DNA of 35,749 nucleotides from Alphaproteobacteria bacterium (GTDB lineage: Bacteria > Pseudomonadota > Alphaproteobacteria > Rs-D84), in contig JAFXGD010000081.1 of assembly GCA_017513285.1 (NCBI GenBank), forward strand, positions 1-35,749, read 5' to 3'. Position 1 is the stretch's first letter. Each line of letters opens with the position of its first letter. Below are positions 1-8,804 of this stretch, piece after piece. The notes under the pieces are model-generated. The model saw nothing but the letters and a program-made list of their open reading frames with translations. It was not told the DNA's origin and searched no databases. The translations under genes were made by a program, and so were the position numbers.

Positions 1-12
1 CATAGAGAGAAC

Positions 13-879
13 ATGAAAACACAAACATTGATTTTAATACCGGCATTAATGCTGGGGTATGGTGCGAATGCGGCGGCGCAGTGTTCGCACGCAAACTTGA
101 TACGTTGTCTGGATTCTGCGTGTGCGATAAACATTTCATCGAACACGATTGCCCGGTGTCAATACTGTGGCACATCTGCGGCGGGTACCCCCCCGACCAA
201 AAATGTAATGAAATCCCTGTCGGCGGGTTCATCGACGAAATATAACATATCTGACAAAGAATTAAAGACCGCCCCGACGGATGCGGGCGAACGCTATGCA
301 TGGGCGACGTTGCGTTGTTTACAGAAATTACCGGACTGCACAATCACGGATGTCGCAGATGCATACGACCCATTAATTGAAACGGCCTGTGCGGGTGCGG
401 ATGCGTTATCCGGCGTTTCGGACATGATTGCAGATTTGCATTCGGAAAAAAGTGCATCTGTTTGTTCTGCGACGGTACGCAATTGCATGTTATCGAACGA
501 ACGCTGTGGTCCGGGCTTTGACAAATGCTTTGACGATGCGGATTTTGATCGTGAATTATCGACATGTCTGTTGGATGCACAAAAATGCGATGCGCACAGT
601 ACGGTTATACGTTCTGAAATACTTGCATCACGCACATCGACGATGGAATCATTAAATGCGGCATTGGATGCATTGATATCTGGGTATCGTACGGCACGTG
701 AAACCCGCATATCACAAATGCGTGCGGATTGCACATCTGGGGCATTACGTGACAAATGCATTGCATCTGTCTGCGACCAGAATATGCCGAATCGGTGTGG
801 TGCGGGATTTGAATCGGAAAAATCCATGGCGACCCAATTATGCAAATATTACGACACGGCATGCACACGAATTGATTAA
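13..879 (+). CDS. Exported cysteine-rich protein of unknown function
   Basis: I do not recognise a named family. The 288-residue product starts with a signal peptide (residues 1-22, hydrophobic core then N-A-A-A before Q23), so it should reach the periplasm or beyond. More than twenty cysteines follow, suggesting disulfide bonds. From Cys151 there is a module C-x6-C-x6-C-G-x2-F-x-K-C-x13-C-x6-C that recurs twice in the next gene. A degenerate copy near the C-terminus keeps C-G-x-G-F and the last C-x6-C. The ATG follows a purine-rich stretch (GAGAGA). The gene ends 26 bases before the next one, so they are probably co-transcribed. The upstream promoter lies outside the window. Confidence 0.8.
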   Translation: MKTQTLILIPALMLGYGANAAAQCSHANLIRCLDSACAINISSNTIARCQYCGTSAAGTPPTKNVMKSLSAGSSTKYNISDKELKTAPTDAGERYAWATLRCLQKLPDCTITDVADAYDPLIETACAGADALSGVSDMIADLHSEKSASVCSATVRNCMLSNERCGPGFDKCFDDADFDRELSTCLLDAQKCDAHSTVIRSEILASRTSTMESLNAALDALISGYRTARETRISQMRADCTSGALRDKCIASVCDQNMPNRCGAGFESEKSMATQLCKYYDTACTRID

Positions 880-905
880 AGAAATAACATACGGGGAAAA
901 CAGAC

Positions 906-2663
906 ATGACTATGCGACACAACAACCGGGCAACATATGGTATATTGGGATTTACGTTTGGGATGATTGCGTGCATTGATGCGCAATCTGCATCTGTTGT
1001 GTCCCGCACGCCCCGTCCGACATCTGGTGCGAACGCTGTATTGGCTGCACAATCGTCGGCGGCGACAACATCTGCAGCATCTGCGCCGACATCGACATCG
1101 CAACCCGCATCATCTGCCAAATCCCCCACGTCGGGCGGCAACATCCCCCACAGCATATCGAACAAATCATCATACTTTTCATCATTTTTGGGGTTATCAT
1201 CATCTGCGGATGCGACGGGTACATCATTGGCGGACAAAGTGCGTGCCCAACGTGAATTATTGGCGGCGAAATCCGCAACGGATGAAATTGTTGGCAAAAC
1301 GGTTACGATATCTGCGGGTGCGAACGCATGCGACACGGCACTGCGTGCATGCATGATGGAGAAGTGCGGATCGGATTTTTCGAAATGTGCGGGTGATTCG
1401 GACACGATATGGGGGCAAAAGATTGATTCATGCCGTCGCAACACAACCTGTACCGGCCATGAATATGCCCAAATTGCGCCTGAGATTCGTGCAGATCGTG
1501 ACTTTAACGAACGGATATCGGCCTATACATCTGTGATTGATTGTGGCAACCGTTACAACGAATGCATTATCACGGAATGCGGTGCGAATTTTGGCAAATG
1601 TTTGGGCAAAACGGCGGGCGACCACGCCATATCCCTGTGCGACAAAATTGCCCGCGAATGCGCCAGTGCAGACAACGGATTGGCATCCCGTGTTATGAAT
1701 GTATTTGGCACATTACGTGGCGATGCGGAACGTGCGGTCCAGGCGGACGAACGTCGTCTGTACGAATTACGTGACACGATGCGTGGTGCGTGCGAACGAT
1801 TGGGTGCGATGTTTGACGAACGATCATTGGACTGTGTATTTACGGTAAACTTCTATGCGGGATCGGATTCGACGTTATACGCATCCAAGAAAGCATATGC
1901 GGGTGCATCATTTACATGTGATCCGAATTGGTTTGGTGTTGACGTGACGACATTTATGGAAAATGCGTTTCGTCTGACCCGGGAACAGGCATCTGCCTCT
2001 GCTGCGATGTTGGGTGCTGGTTTGGGTGTTGGTGTTGGTGCGGTAACATCTGGTGCGATTGATCGTGCGATGACGACCCATGCGGCCAAGAAAGAATTAA
2101 AAGACGCCCAACAAGAACATGAAGAATTATATGGCGACGGCACCAAAGCCGACCAAAGAAGAAAGAAAAGATGTGAGAACGATAACGGCACATGGGATGC
2201 AGCAACCAATACGTGCAAATGCCAAGATGGGTACACAGAAAAGTCAAACGGCGGTTGCAAGAAAATAAACACCGACAAAAAACAAAAATCGTTAACGGGG
2301 GTGGATAAAAACGACGGAAAAAAATCCGACCGTGATATACGTCGCCAACAAGAACGGGAAGAAGAATACATGAAAAAACAACAGGATCGCATAGAACAGC
2401 TTAGCAAACGTGTCAACAAGAAAGTATCTGACCACCTATCCGACGAAATAAACGATAACTTCCGTGCACAGTTTGGCGAGCCACTAAAACGCGATGGGAC
2501 AATACCAGAAATTGAAATACGCGAAGTAGTAGAAGAGCTAGAGGAAGACCCAGAAATGATCAACAACGGTTCCAACAACGGAAACAACAATTCCGAAACC
2601 GGAAGTGGCGGTTCCAGTGGCAAATCTGCCCCCAATGTCACCATAGAATCAACTGCGGAATAA
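906..2663 (+). CDS. Exported cysteine-rich protein with glycine-zipper segment, unknown function
   Basis: The 585-residue product has a signal-type N-terminus (hydrophobic residues about 11-25, likely cleavage after I-D-A). Residues about 30-100 are Ala/Ser/Thr-rich and low complexity. Two copies of the C-x6-C-x4-C-G-x2-F-x-K-C module follow at about 142-183 and 213-252. Around 310-390 a segment D-C-x-F-x-V ... F-x-C-D-x3-F-G runs into a Gly-rich helix (G-A-G-L-G-V-G-V-G-A), the same order as in the protein at 18665-20518. An EGF-like cysteine cluster and a charged, coiled-coil-like tail with an Asn/Gly/Ser-rich end follow. Codon choice shifts from about base 2100. Residue M3 is an alternative start. 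Function unknown; an envelope or surface role is inferred. Confidence 0.8.
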   Translation: MTMRHNNRATYGILGFTFGMIACIDAQSASVVSRTPRPTSGANAVLAAQSSAATTSAASAPTSTSQPASSAKSPTSGGNIPHSISNKSSYFSSFLGLSSSADATGTSLADKVRAQRELLAAKSATDEIVGKTVTISAGANACDTALRACMMEKCGSDFSKCAGDSDTIWGQKIDSCRRNTTCTGHEYAQIAPEIRADRDFNERISAYTSVIDCGNRYNECIITECGANFGKCLGKTAGDHAISLCDKIARECASADNGLASRVMNVFGTLRGDAERAVQADERRLYELRDTMRGACERLGAMFDERSLDCVFTVNFYAGSDSTLYASKKAYAGASFTCDPNWFGVDVTTFMENAFRLTREQASASAAMLGAGLGVGVGAVTSGAIDRAMTTHAAKKELKDAQQEHEELYGDGTKADQRRKKRCENDNGTWDAATNTCKCQDGYTEKSNGGCKKINTDKKQKSLTGVDKNDGKKSDRDIRRQQEREEEYMKKQQDRIEQLSKRVNKKVSDHLSDEINDNFRAQFGEPLKRDGTIPEIEIREVVEELEEDPEMINNGSNNGNNNSETGSGGSSGKSAPNVTIESTAE

Positions 2664-2793
2664 AACAGGTGATGTCGGGACAAATACACCGGTGGTGGGC
2701 ATGAATGCAGATATGTCACCCCCGGCAAACACGGGTCCAAACAGCTTTATCGGTAAACATTGCCGATAACATTATAACCAAAAACGACATAAC
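2664..2793. other. Intergenic gap with weak hairpin
   Basis: The 130-base gap between two exported-protein genes holds one inverted repeat, TTATCGG at about 2751 pairing with CCGATAA at about 2764. No T-run follows, so it is not a convincing terminator. No promoter was recognised, and no clear ribosome binding site precedes the ATG at 2794. Confidence 0.35.
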
Positions 2794-5445
2794 ATGAAAC
2801 GTACATTAACATTTATATTTGGATTAATTTTAATGGTGGCGCCATTCGTCTCCACCCCATCCATTGCGGACGAACCAACAACCGTGACCGTCACCGGTAC
2901 CATTCTGGCACCACAAGACGGCAACGATACAGCAACACCCCTGGTCGGCGCAGCCATAGCACGCCCAGGAACAACAAAGGGTACAGCCAGCACGACAGAC
3001 GGCACTTTCACGTTAAGCAATATCCCCAGCGATGCCAAATTACAAATCAGCTATGTTGGATATAAAACGAAAGAAATAAATTTATCAGACCACACCCCAA
3101 CAAATAACAGAATAAACTTAGGCAACATCACCCTAGCCATCGAATCACAAGAATCAGAAGATGTTGTTATAACGGGCAATTCAGTTGGATACCAAAAATG
3201 CAACACAGACTCAATTGCTACAGGACTTAGACATGGTACCAAACAATGTTTCCCATGCAAATGCAGCAATGGCTATACTCTGATGACCAAAAACAAGCGA
3301 AATCCCACTTTAACATACCAACACGTCACAGATGAATCAGCCCAAAGGTCGACAAAGACAGGGCAAGACATATGCCCCAACAGCGCTCTGTTTACCGGCA
3401 TTGACAACGCAACAGAATATGTACAAAATATGGAAGATGTATACAACGACTTGTCCGGTATGCAATGCGTCGCCACAACCAACTGCGCCCGTGGCGCCGG
3501 TGTCCGTTCAAGCAAATATGAATTACAGGACGACGACACATATAAATGCATCGCCACATGCTATGATGGATACACACAAAACCCAAACGACACATCAAAA
3601 TGCCAATCTGCTGACGATTGTACACCCGACAACAACAACAATGTCCGATATGCAAAATGGCGCAAGAGAAACGGTAAATACGTGTGTATTATTACCGAAT
3701 GTGTCCGGGGGTATGAACCGAACGATGCCGGCACCGAATGCGTTGCAAAAGTGGTATTACCCGAAGAACAATCCGCCGAACGCATCGATGAATTACAGGG
3801 CGTATATAACGAAGCCAAGGCAAATGAAACATCCTACGCCAACAAAATGTTGGGTGGCGCATCCATGGGCGCAACCGGTGCCGGTGGCATGATGTTGAGC
3901 ATGGGATTGGCGGAACAAAAGGCCGATAATGCGGCATATGAACAAATGCGTGGATATGTATCGACATTCAAATGCAACTATGGCGCCAATAATGTTGAAT
4001 ACAGTGTTGAACCAACACAATTACCGACATCGACGGAATTAACAAACCTGTATGCGGAATATGTCACATTGGCAAACGATTTAAAGATGCGCAAATCTGC
4101 ATTGGGTCTGCGTGCGGGATTGGAAAGTCAACCTATATTGGATTCTGCGACATCGGGGTTATATGACGACGTGTCATCGGGTCGTGCGACGGGCACATTC
4201 ACATCGTTGGCACGTGCGATATTGGATCCCAATGGCGAAGATGCAAAAAGATGGGCGGAACAAACCCAAAAGTCTAAAAACCTGATTATTGCGGGTGGTG
4301 TGACGGCGGGCGTTGGTGTCGTTGGGGGTATTGTTGGCAATACATTGATAAACAAAGATGCACCAAATCTGCAATCTGTCCGTAAAAAAATTGATGACAT
4401 TAACAAAAAATATGCAGAATTTTATAAAGAGTTTGAAAGAGTCGCAGACGATTTGGGTGGAACGCTTAGGGTGGAAGAGATTGAAGAAGATTCGGAGAAA
4501 CCAGAAGACCCTACGGGGAATAACGACGATTCGTCACAGGGTGATGAAGAACCGGTCGAAACAGAAGAGCCTGATAACCAATTGAACGGCTTTTGCAAAT
4601 CATGTCCAAGCTTAATTTCAACAGGAACGTATCCAAAGTGTTTTTGTCGTGACATAAATAAAACATTTAACAAGATGACGTGCCAATGTGAAGACATGAG
4701 CATCAAACCAACCGAAGTCCCCCGAATACAGCCACTCGTCCCAACCACCATCATCCCGGGTGATTCTCTGACTGGAGTGGATATTAAATCACATGAACCA
4801 CTCTCAACCCCGACCGACATCACCCTGTCCATCCCGGGCAGCACATTGTTTGATACCGGTAAATATATAATCAAAGAACAGGCGAAAAATTCACTGCGCC
4901 AACTGATTGATGCACTGAACACATTAAATACAACGTTAAAGCAAGCGTCATATAATGTTACCGTAACCGGCCATACCGACACCGAAGGGGGCAAAAACAG
5001 CAATGGCAACAAAGACCTGTCCCAAAGACGTGCAAATGCGGTAAAAGACCTCTTGGGTGCAGCAGCACAACAGGCGGGGCTTACACTGAACATTACCCCA
5101 TCAGGTAAAGCAGGTACCGAATGCACCTGTGCCAGTGGATTAACAGAAGACAGCACAGAAACGGAATTTAGCGTCCGTGCATCCATGACATGTCAACAAA
5201 CCAAATCCCCTTATGCTAAACCAAAATGTTGTGCGGACGCCACTGATTATGCCACTGCAAAGGATATAGAGATACCAGACAATACAAAATTTGAACCATG
5301 TCGTCGCGTGGATATCACATTTGAACTACCGCCGATTGATGCCAGTTTGTTGGCCAGTTACGGCATTACCGGTACCGGCAACAAAACATTAACATTGACG
5401 GAAATACAGCAATTGGCAGCTAAAGCCACCGCCGGTGCCGAATAA
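2794..5445 (+). CDS. Large exported OmpA-domain protein with N-terminal carboxypeptidase-regulatory-like domain
   Basis: The 883-residue product begins with a signal peptide (about 1-25). Residues about 28-108 look like a CarboxypepD_reg-like beta-sandwich (V-x-G-T-I ... G-A-x-I ... T-x-T-D-G-x-F-T-L ... I-S-Y-V-G-Y), known in outer-membrane proteins. Cysteine-rich repeats follow to about 330, including C-x5-G-Y units. Then come helical stretches with Gly-rich membrane-like segments (about 350-370 and 490-515) and an acidic linker (about 560-600). The C-terminus (about 670-860) is OmpA-like: V-T-G-H-T-D-T-E-G-G and L-S-Q-R-R-A-N-A-V carry the Asp and Arg that bind peptidoglycan in this family. 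It probably tethers an envelope structure to the cell wall. A strong terminator follows. Confidence 0.8.
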   Translation: MKRTLTFIFGLILMVAPFVSTPSIADEPTTVTVTGTILAPQDGNDTATPLVGAAIARPGTTKGTASTTDGTFTLSNIPSDAKLQISYVGYKTKEINLSDHTPTNNRINLGNITLAIESQESEDVVITGNSVGYQKCNTDSIATGLRHGTKQCFPCKCSNGYTLMTKNKRNPTLTYQHVTDESAQRSTKTGQDICPNSALFTGIDNATEYVQNMEDVYNDLSGMQCVATTNCARGAGVRSSKYELQDDDTYKCIATCYDGYTQNPNDTSKCQSADDCTPDNNNNVRYAKWRKRNGKYVCIITECVRGYEPNDAGTECVAKVVLPEEQSAERIDELQGVYNEAKANETSYANKMLGGASMGATGAGGMMLSMGLAEQKADNAAYEQMRGYVSTFKCNYGANNVEYSVEPTQLPTSTELTNLYAEYVTLANDLKMRKSALGLRAGLESQPILDSATSGLYDDVSSGRATGTFTSLARAILDPNGEDAKRWAEQTQKSKNLIIAGGVTAGVGVVGGIVGNTLINKDAPNLQSVRKKIDDINKKYAEFYKEFERVADDLGGTLRVEEIEEDSEKPEDPTGNNDDSSQGDEEPVETEEPDNQLNGFCKSCPSLISTGTYPKCFCRDINKTFNKMTCQCEDMSIKPTEVPRIQPLVPTTIIPGDSLTGVDIKSHEPLSTPTDITLSIPGSTLFDTGKYIIKEQAKNSLRQLIDALNTLNTTLKQASYNVTVTGHTDTEGGKNSNGNKDLSQRRANAVKDLLGAAAQQAGLTLNITPSGKAGTECTCASGLTEDSTETEFSVRASMTCQQTKSPYAKPKCCADATDYATAKDIEIPDNTKFEPCRRVDITFELPPIDASLLASYGITGTGNKTLTLTEIQQLAAKATAGAE

Positions 5446-5455
5446 GCCCACATAT

Positions 5456-5482
5456 AAAAATCCCCCCGTGTGGGGGATTTTT
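5456..5482 (+). terminator. Rho-independent terminator of the exported-protein cluster
   Basis: An 11-bp perfect stem (AAAAATCCCCC with GGGGGATTTTT) surrounds a 5-base loop and ends in a T-run, 10 bases after the stop codon at 5445. Being symmetrical, it could work in both directions. Confidence 0.92.
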
Positions 5483-5588
5483 GTATTACCATTTTGCACG
5501 CCATTTGGTGGCGGGATTGTGAAACTTATGTTTTGTACAAACAAAGTTATTTCCTTGATTTTTTTTCACTCCACCGCCTGCCCCCCAT

Positions 5589-5996
5589 TGTCATCCCGTG
5601 GCTTGACTCTCACCCCCAACCATCAACCACAGCATTGTCATCCCGTGGCTTGACCACGGGACCCAGGTAGTGCAAATAAAAAAATTTTACAGACCCTGTT
5701 CCTGCCTGCGCAGGAATGACAAAGTTTTTTTACCCCACCTTTACTTACACAAAAATGTCATCCCGTGGCTTGACCACGGGACCCAGGTATTGCAAATTAA
5801 ATAAATCCTGCCTGCACCACGAAGCCTTGGCGAAGTGGTGTCACCCCACTGCTTGCGCGTCCTACGAAACCTTGGTGAAGTAGGAACCACGGGATCCAGG
5901 TGGCGCAAATGAAAAAACTTTATAGCCCCTGTTCCTGCCGTTACTTCACCCACACAAACAAATGTTTGTGCGGGGCCCGTATACAGGAATGACAAA
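5589..5996. repeat. Cluster of composite palindromic repeats
   Basis: A partial copy at 5589-5606 precedes a full unit at 5637-5721 and a longer unit at 5756-5995. A unit opens with TGTCAT, then a hairpin CCCGTGG-CTTGA-CCACGGG, then ACCCAGG and an A/T-rich spacer. It closes with a second hairpin (TTCCTGC-CTGC-GCAGGAA) and ATGACA, so its ends are inverted. The long unit has further hairpins inside it: CACCAC/GTGGTG and TCCTAC/GTAGGA around nearly the same apex (GAA-R-CCTTGG-Y-GAA), and CACAAAC/GTTTGTG. It lies between two convergent genes. Similar palindromic repeats are known from Rickettsiales and other alphaproteobacteria; mobility is inferred. Bases 5483-5588 show nothing else. Confidence 0.8.
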
Positions 5997-6023
5997 TGCC
6001 CCCCAACACACCATAAACAACAT

Positions 6024-6048
6024 AAAAAAATCGCCCAAACGGGCGATT
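6024..6048 (-). terminator. Rho-independent terminator of the PpiD/SurA-like gene
   Basis: On the minus strand the stem AATCGCCC / GGGCGATT has a 4-base loop (GTTT) and is followed by seven T. It begins 2 bases after the stop codon at 6050. Confidence 0.92.
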
Positions 6049-6049
6049 G

Positions 6050-7462
6050 TTAATTTGCAAAGAAACGATTATACGTCTTCTCGTTCACTTTTACCGGATA
6101 TTCACGACCCAAAAATGAATTGTAATCATCAATTATCCATTTATTGGCCGCATCCGATAATTCTGAACGAATTTTGGACATACGCTTGGTATCGGCTTTG
6201 GCCGGCAAAGCGTTCTTCACACGCAATACATAAAATGTATCCGCACCTTCAACAATGGCATTTTGACCAACCGAATTACGAAATGCATCGGACAGTACCT
6301 CTAATGGGGCGCCATCGGTACGTGACACTGTCACAACACGACCGCCCGCCAATTTGTCGGTCTGATTCAAATCAACCAACAATTCATTCGCACGAACATA
6401 TGCCAACTTTTTACGTTCGGCGTTTTGCCACGCATTCACCAACCCCGATTTTACCGATTCGAATTCCGCAACATGTTCCGGCGTTACAGAATCAACACGA
6501 ATAAATAAAAATCCATCACGGGTTTCAATCATTTCACTTTCCAACCCCGCATCCATATCAAAGACTTTATTAATCAGCGCATCGGTCAAAACAGTATCCC
6601 GGCCACCCGATTCACGTGAAAACGCCGGCACAGATACATATTTCGCCCCATGACGTTTTGCAACATCGGACATAGAATCACCCGCAATGATATCATCTTC
6701 AACCTTTATCGCCGTGGCATACCCCGCATCATATTTGTCCGGCACTGCCATTTCGGCCGGGATAAACACATATGACACGGAACGGGTTTCCGCAACCATT
6801 TGCGGATTTTGCGCATAGTAATTACGCAAATCTTCATCATCGGGGCGACCAACATTGAATTCGGAATACGGTACCGCCACATATTCAATTTCACGCAATC
6901 CATATCGTGCATCATACGCCGCACGCACCGCAAATTCCGGCACAGATATCGCCGCCGATGGCGCCATCATGGTCATAGAACGCAACACATTATCACGCAA
7001 CATGGCCGCAAAGTCCGCTTCGGAATAGCCGGAACTCTGCAGTACTGTATCAAATGCAAATGTTGAAAATTCGCCATTTACCTGAAATTCCGGATAAGAA
7101 CGAATTTCAGCAGCGATTCGTTTATCCGTCACGACAAAGCCCATATCTTCGGCACGATTTTGAATCATCTGTTGCGATGTCAACGACTGTAATACACGGG
7201 CGGTGAATGCCTGCTGATTTACAGGGTCGGCATAGATTTCACGCTGCTCTTCACGTGACATAGACGCCAAAGTCTGGGACCGGGCCGCATTATACATATT
7301 GGTTGAAATCTTGGTATCACCAACGGTGACCAATGTATTATCACCAACCGTGCCACCAAAAATCCATTCGGCAACACCCCATCCAACGAACGAAAAAGCC
7401 AAAACTGCAATTAAAATCTTGGCCACTGGTTTTTCTGATGCATTTCTTAAATATTCTAGCAT
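6050..7462 (-). CDS. PpiD/SurA-like periplasmic folding factor
   Basis: The 470-residue protein matches the PpiD architecture: a short cytoplasmic N-terminus (M-L-E-Y-L-R-N), one membrane anchor (about residues 14-36, ending V-A-E-W-I-F-G-G), then a SurA-N-like helical domain, a parvulin-like middle part and a helical C-terminus. PpiD is an inner-membrane periplasmic chaperone that helps newly exported outer-membrane proteins. The middle region lacks an obvious parvulin active-site signature, so prolyl isomerase activity is doubtful. The start chosen (7462) has an AAAGGGG ribosome binding site; the frame stays open upstream but would run across tpiA. It is divergent from tpiA and ends at a strong terminator. 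Confidence 0.82.
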   Translation of the reverse strand: MLEYLRNASEKPVAKILIAVLAFSFVGWGVAEWIFGGTVGDNTLVTVGDTKISTNMYNAARSQTLASMSREEQREIYADPVNQQAFTARVLQSLTSQQMIQNRAEDMGFVVTDKRIAAEIRSYPEFQVNGEFSTFAFDTVLQSSGYSEADFAAMLRDNVLRSMTMMAPSAAISVPEFAVRAAYDARYGLREIEYVAVPYSEFNVGRPDDEDLRNYYAQNPQMVAETRSVSYVFIPAEMAVPDKYDAGYATAIKVEDDIIAGDSMSDVAKRHGAKYVSVPAFSRESGGRDTVLTDALINKVFDMDAGLESEMIETRDGFLFIRVDSVTPEHVAEFESVKSGLVNAWQNAERKKLAYVRANELLVDLNQTDKLAGGRVVTVSRTDGAPLEVLSDAFRNSVGQNAIVEGADTFYVLRVKNALPAKADTKRMSKIRSELSDAANKWIIDDYNSFLGREYPVKVNEKTYNRFFAN

Positions 7463-7471
7463 TTGTTCCCC

Positions 7472-7492
7472 TTTTGCGATACCATAGCAAAA
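7472..7492. promoter_or_regulatory. Inverted repeat in the divergent ppiD-like/tpiA promoter region
   Basis: TTTTGC and GCAAAA are separated by 9 bases in the 67-base gap between two divergent genes. This geometry would suit a dimeric regulator or a shared operator. No clear -35/-10 pair was identified, so this is tentative. Confidence 0.3.
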
Positions 7493-7529
7493 CAAATCAC
7501 ATAAAAGCAACGAAAAAAGGGAAAAATAC

Positions 7530-8234
7530 ATGAAAATTATTGCAGGAAATTGGAAAATGAATGGTTCTGCATCAACATTAAAAGATATGATGTCCGAACT
7601 GGATAAAATCGAATCGAAAAATACGGTGATTTTATGCGTACCTTTTACAATGTTGACACATGGCACATCCCACGTATCCATTGGCGCCCAAGATGTCAGT
7701 ACCCATTCACACGGCGCATTTACCGGTGAAGTTTCTGCATCTATGATTGCGGATGCCGGCGCAAAATACGTCATTGTCGGACACAGCGAATGCCGCCAAT
7801 ATCACGGCGATACCAATGACACAGTTCGCCAGAAAGCCGAAATCGCATTGGCAAATGGTTTAACACCCATTATATGTGTTGGCGAAACCATGGATGAAAA
7901 AGAATCCGGCAAAACAATGGCAGTTATCGAATCGGGCGTTCGCGAATCTATACCAAACGGTGTATCCGACAAAATCATTATTGCATACGAACCACGTTGG
8001 GCAATTGGCGCAGGCCTGACCCCAACATCAGACGAAATAGCACAGGCCCACACATTAATTGCAAACACTTTGTCCGACATGGGATTGGATGGTACGCCAA
8101 TTTTATATGGCGCATCGGTCAAAGGTTCAAATGCCGCCGAAATAATGTCCGTGCCACATGTTGATGGCGTATTGGTTGGTGGGGCATCCTTGAAACCAGA
8201 TGATTTCATACCTATAATAACCAGTGTAAATTAA
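7530..8234 (+). CDS. tpiA: Triosephosphate isomerase
   Basis: TIM-barrel enzyme interconverting dihydroxyacetone phosphate and glyceraldehyde 3-phosphate in glycolysis, cytoplasmic. At 234 residues it is a little short (usual about 250). Catalytic residues are visible: Lys9 in A-G-N-W-K-M-N-G, His85 in G-H-S-E, and Glu154 in A-Y-E-P. The loop-6 hinge reads P-R-W where P-V-W is usual, and loop 7 reads Y-G-A-S instead of Y-G-G-S. The start has an AAAGGG ribosome binding site. grpE follows after 36 bases, with its own possible -10 box. Confidence 0.95.
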   Translation: MKIIAGNWKMNGSASTLKDMMSELDKIESKNTVILCVPFTMLTHGTSHVSIGAQDVSTHSHGAFTGEVSASMIADAGAKYVIVGHSECRQYHGDTNDTVRQKAEIALANGLTPIICVGETMDEKESGKTMAVIESGVRESIPNGVSDKIIIAYEPRWAIGAGLTPTSDEIAQAHTLIANTLSDMGLDGTPILYGASVKGSNAAEIMSVPHVDGVLVGGASLKPDDFIPIITSVN

Positions 8235-8250
8235 ATATAAAATGAACCCG

Positions 8251-8256
8251 TATAAT
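8251..8256 (+). promoter_or_regulatory. Possible -10 box for grpE (short or absent leader)
   Basis: A perfect TATAAT lies 14 bases before the grpE ATG at 8271. No good -35 is visible and there is no Shine-Dalgarno sequence between it and the ATG. If used, the mRNA leader would be only about 7 bases. Confidence 0.4.
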
Positions 8257-8270
8257 TAAATGGACAAAAC

Positions 8271-8777
8271 ATGGATGAAGAAAAATCAGTGGACATAGAA
8301 ACAGTTTCTGTCACAGATGTCACAAATGACACCGTGGCAAACGAAACGAATACTCAAATCGACGCATTAAACGCACAGATAAATGAATTGAATGACAAAT
8401 ACCTGCGCATTGCTGCCGAATTGGAAAACACACGCAGACGTGCCGAATTGGATGCACAATCACGTGCCCGCAACCGGGCAATGGGTGTTGCGGAAAAAAT
8501 ACTGCCTGTTATGGACGCAATAGACGCCGCATTAAAGCACGCACCCGATGATGCCGGTATTCAATCGATGGCACGTGCGATGGAATCTGCATTTGCACAA
8601 ATTGGCATTACACGCATCGAATCCATCGGCGAACAATTAAACCCAATATTTCATAACGCAATCCAAGTAATCGAATGCCCCGATAAAAAATCGAACACAA
8701 TTGTCGATGAAATGCAACCTGGGTACATGTTTGCGGATACTGTGCTGCGCACTGCAATGGTAATTGTATGCAAATAA
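8271..8777 (+). CDS. grpE: GrpE nucleotide exchange factor of DnaK
   Basis: GrpE releases ADP from DnaK in the cytoplasmic Hsp70 cycle. The 168-residue protein has an acidic N-terminus, a long helix with coiled-coil character (L-N-A-Q-I-N-E-L-N-D-K-Y-L-R-I-A-A-E-L-E) and the family's N-T-R-R-R. The C-terminal beta domain includes I-E-S-I-G-E-Q-L-N-P-I-F-H-N-A-I and closes with V-L-R-T-A-M-V. dnaK and dnaJ are not next to it, although groESL is about 5 kb away. A terminator follows directly. Confidence 0.95.
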   Translation: MDEEKSVDIETVSVTDVTNDTVANETNTQIDALNAQINELNDKYLRIAAELENTRRRAELDAQSRARNRAMGVAEKILPVMDAIDAALKHAPDDAGIQSMARAMESAFAQIGITRIESIGEQLNPIFHNAIQVIECPDKKSNTIVDEMQPGYMFADTVLRTAMVIVCK

Positions 8778-8804
8778 AAAACCGCCGATTGGCGGTTTTT
8801 TTTT
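8776..8804. terminator. Bidirectional terminator between grpE and the protease gene
   Basis: AACCGCC-GATT-GGCGGTT hairpin flanked by an A-run and a T-run, serving two convergent genes. The same sequence occurs again at 9853-9880. Confidence 0.9.

Noticed and set aside
605-1444. Long minus-strand open frame opposite the first two exported-protein genes
   Set aside because: It overlaps two plus-strand genes with signal peptides and ribosome binding sites. It has no plausible start signal, domain or composition of its own.
1853-2740. Minus-strand open frame of 295 codons
   Set aside because: It lies antisense to the gene at 906-2663. Its Ser/Leu-rich, repetitive translation is typical of a shadow frame.
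7463-7774. N-terminal extension of the PpiD-like protein
   Set aside because: It would run across the tpiA start and be out of keeping with the family. The ATG at 7462 has a strong ribosome binding site.
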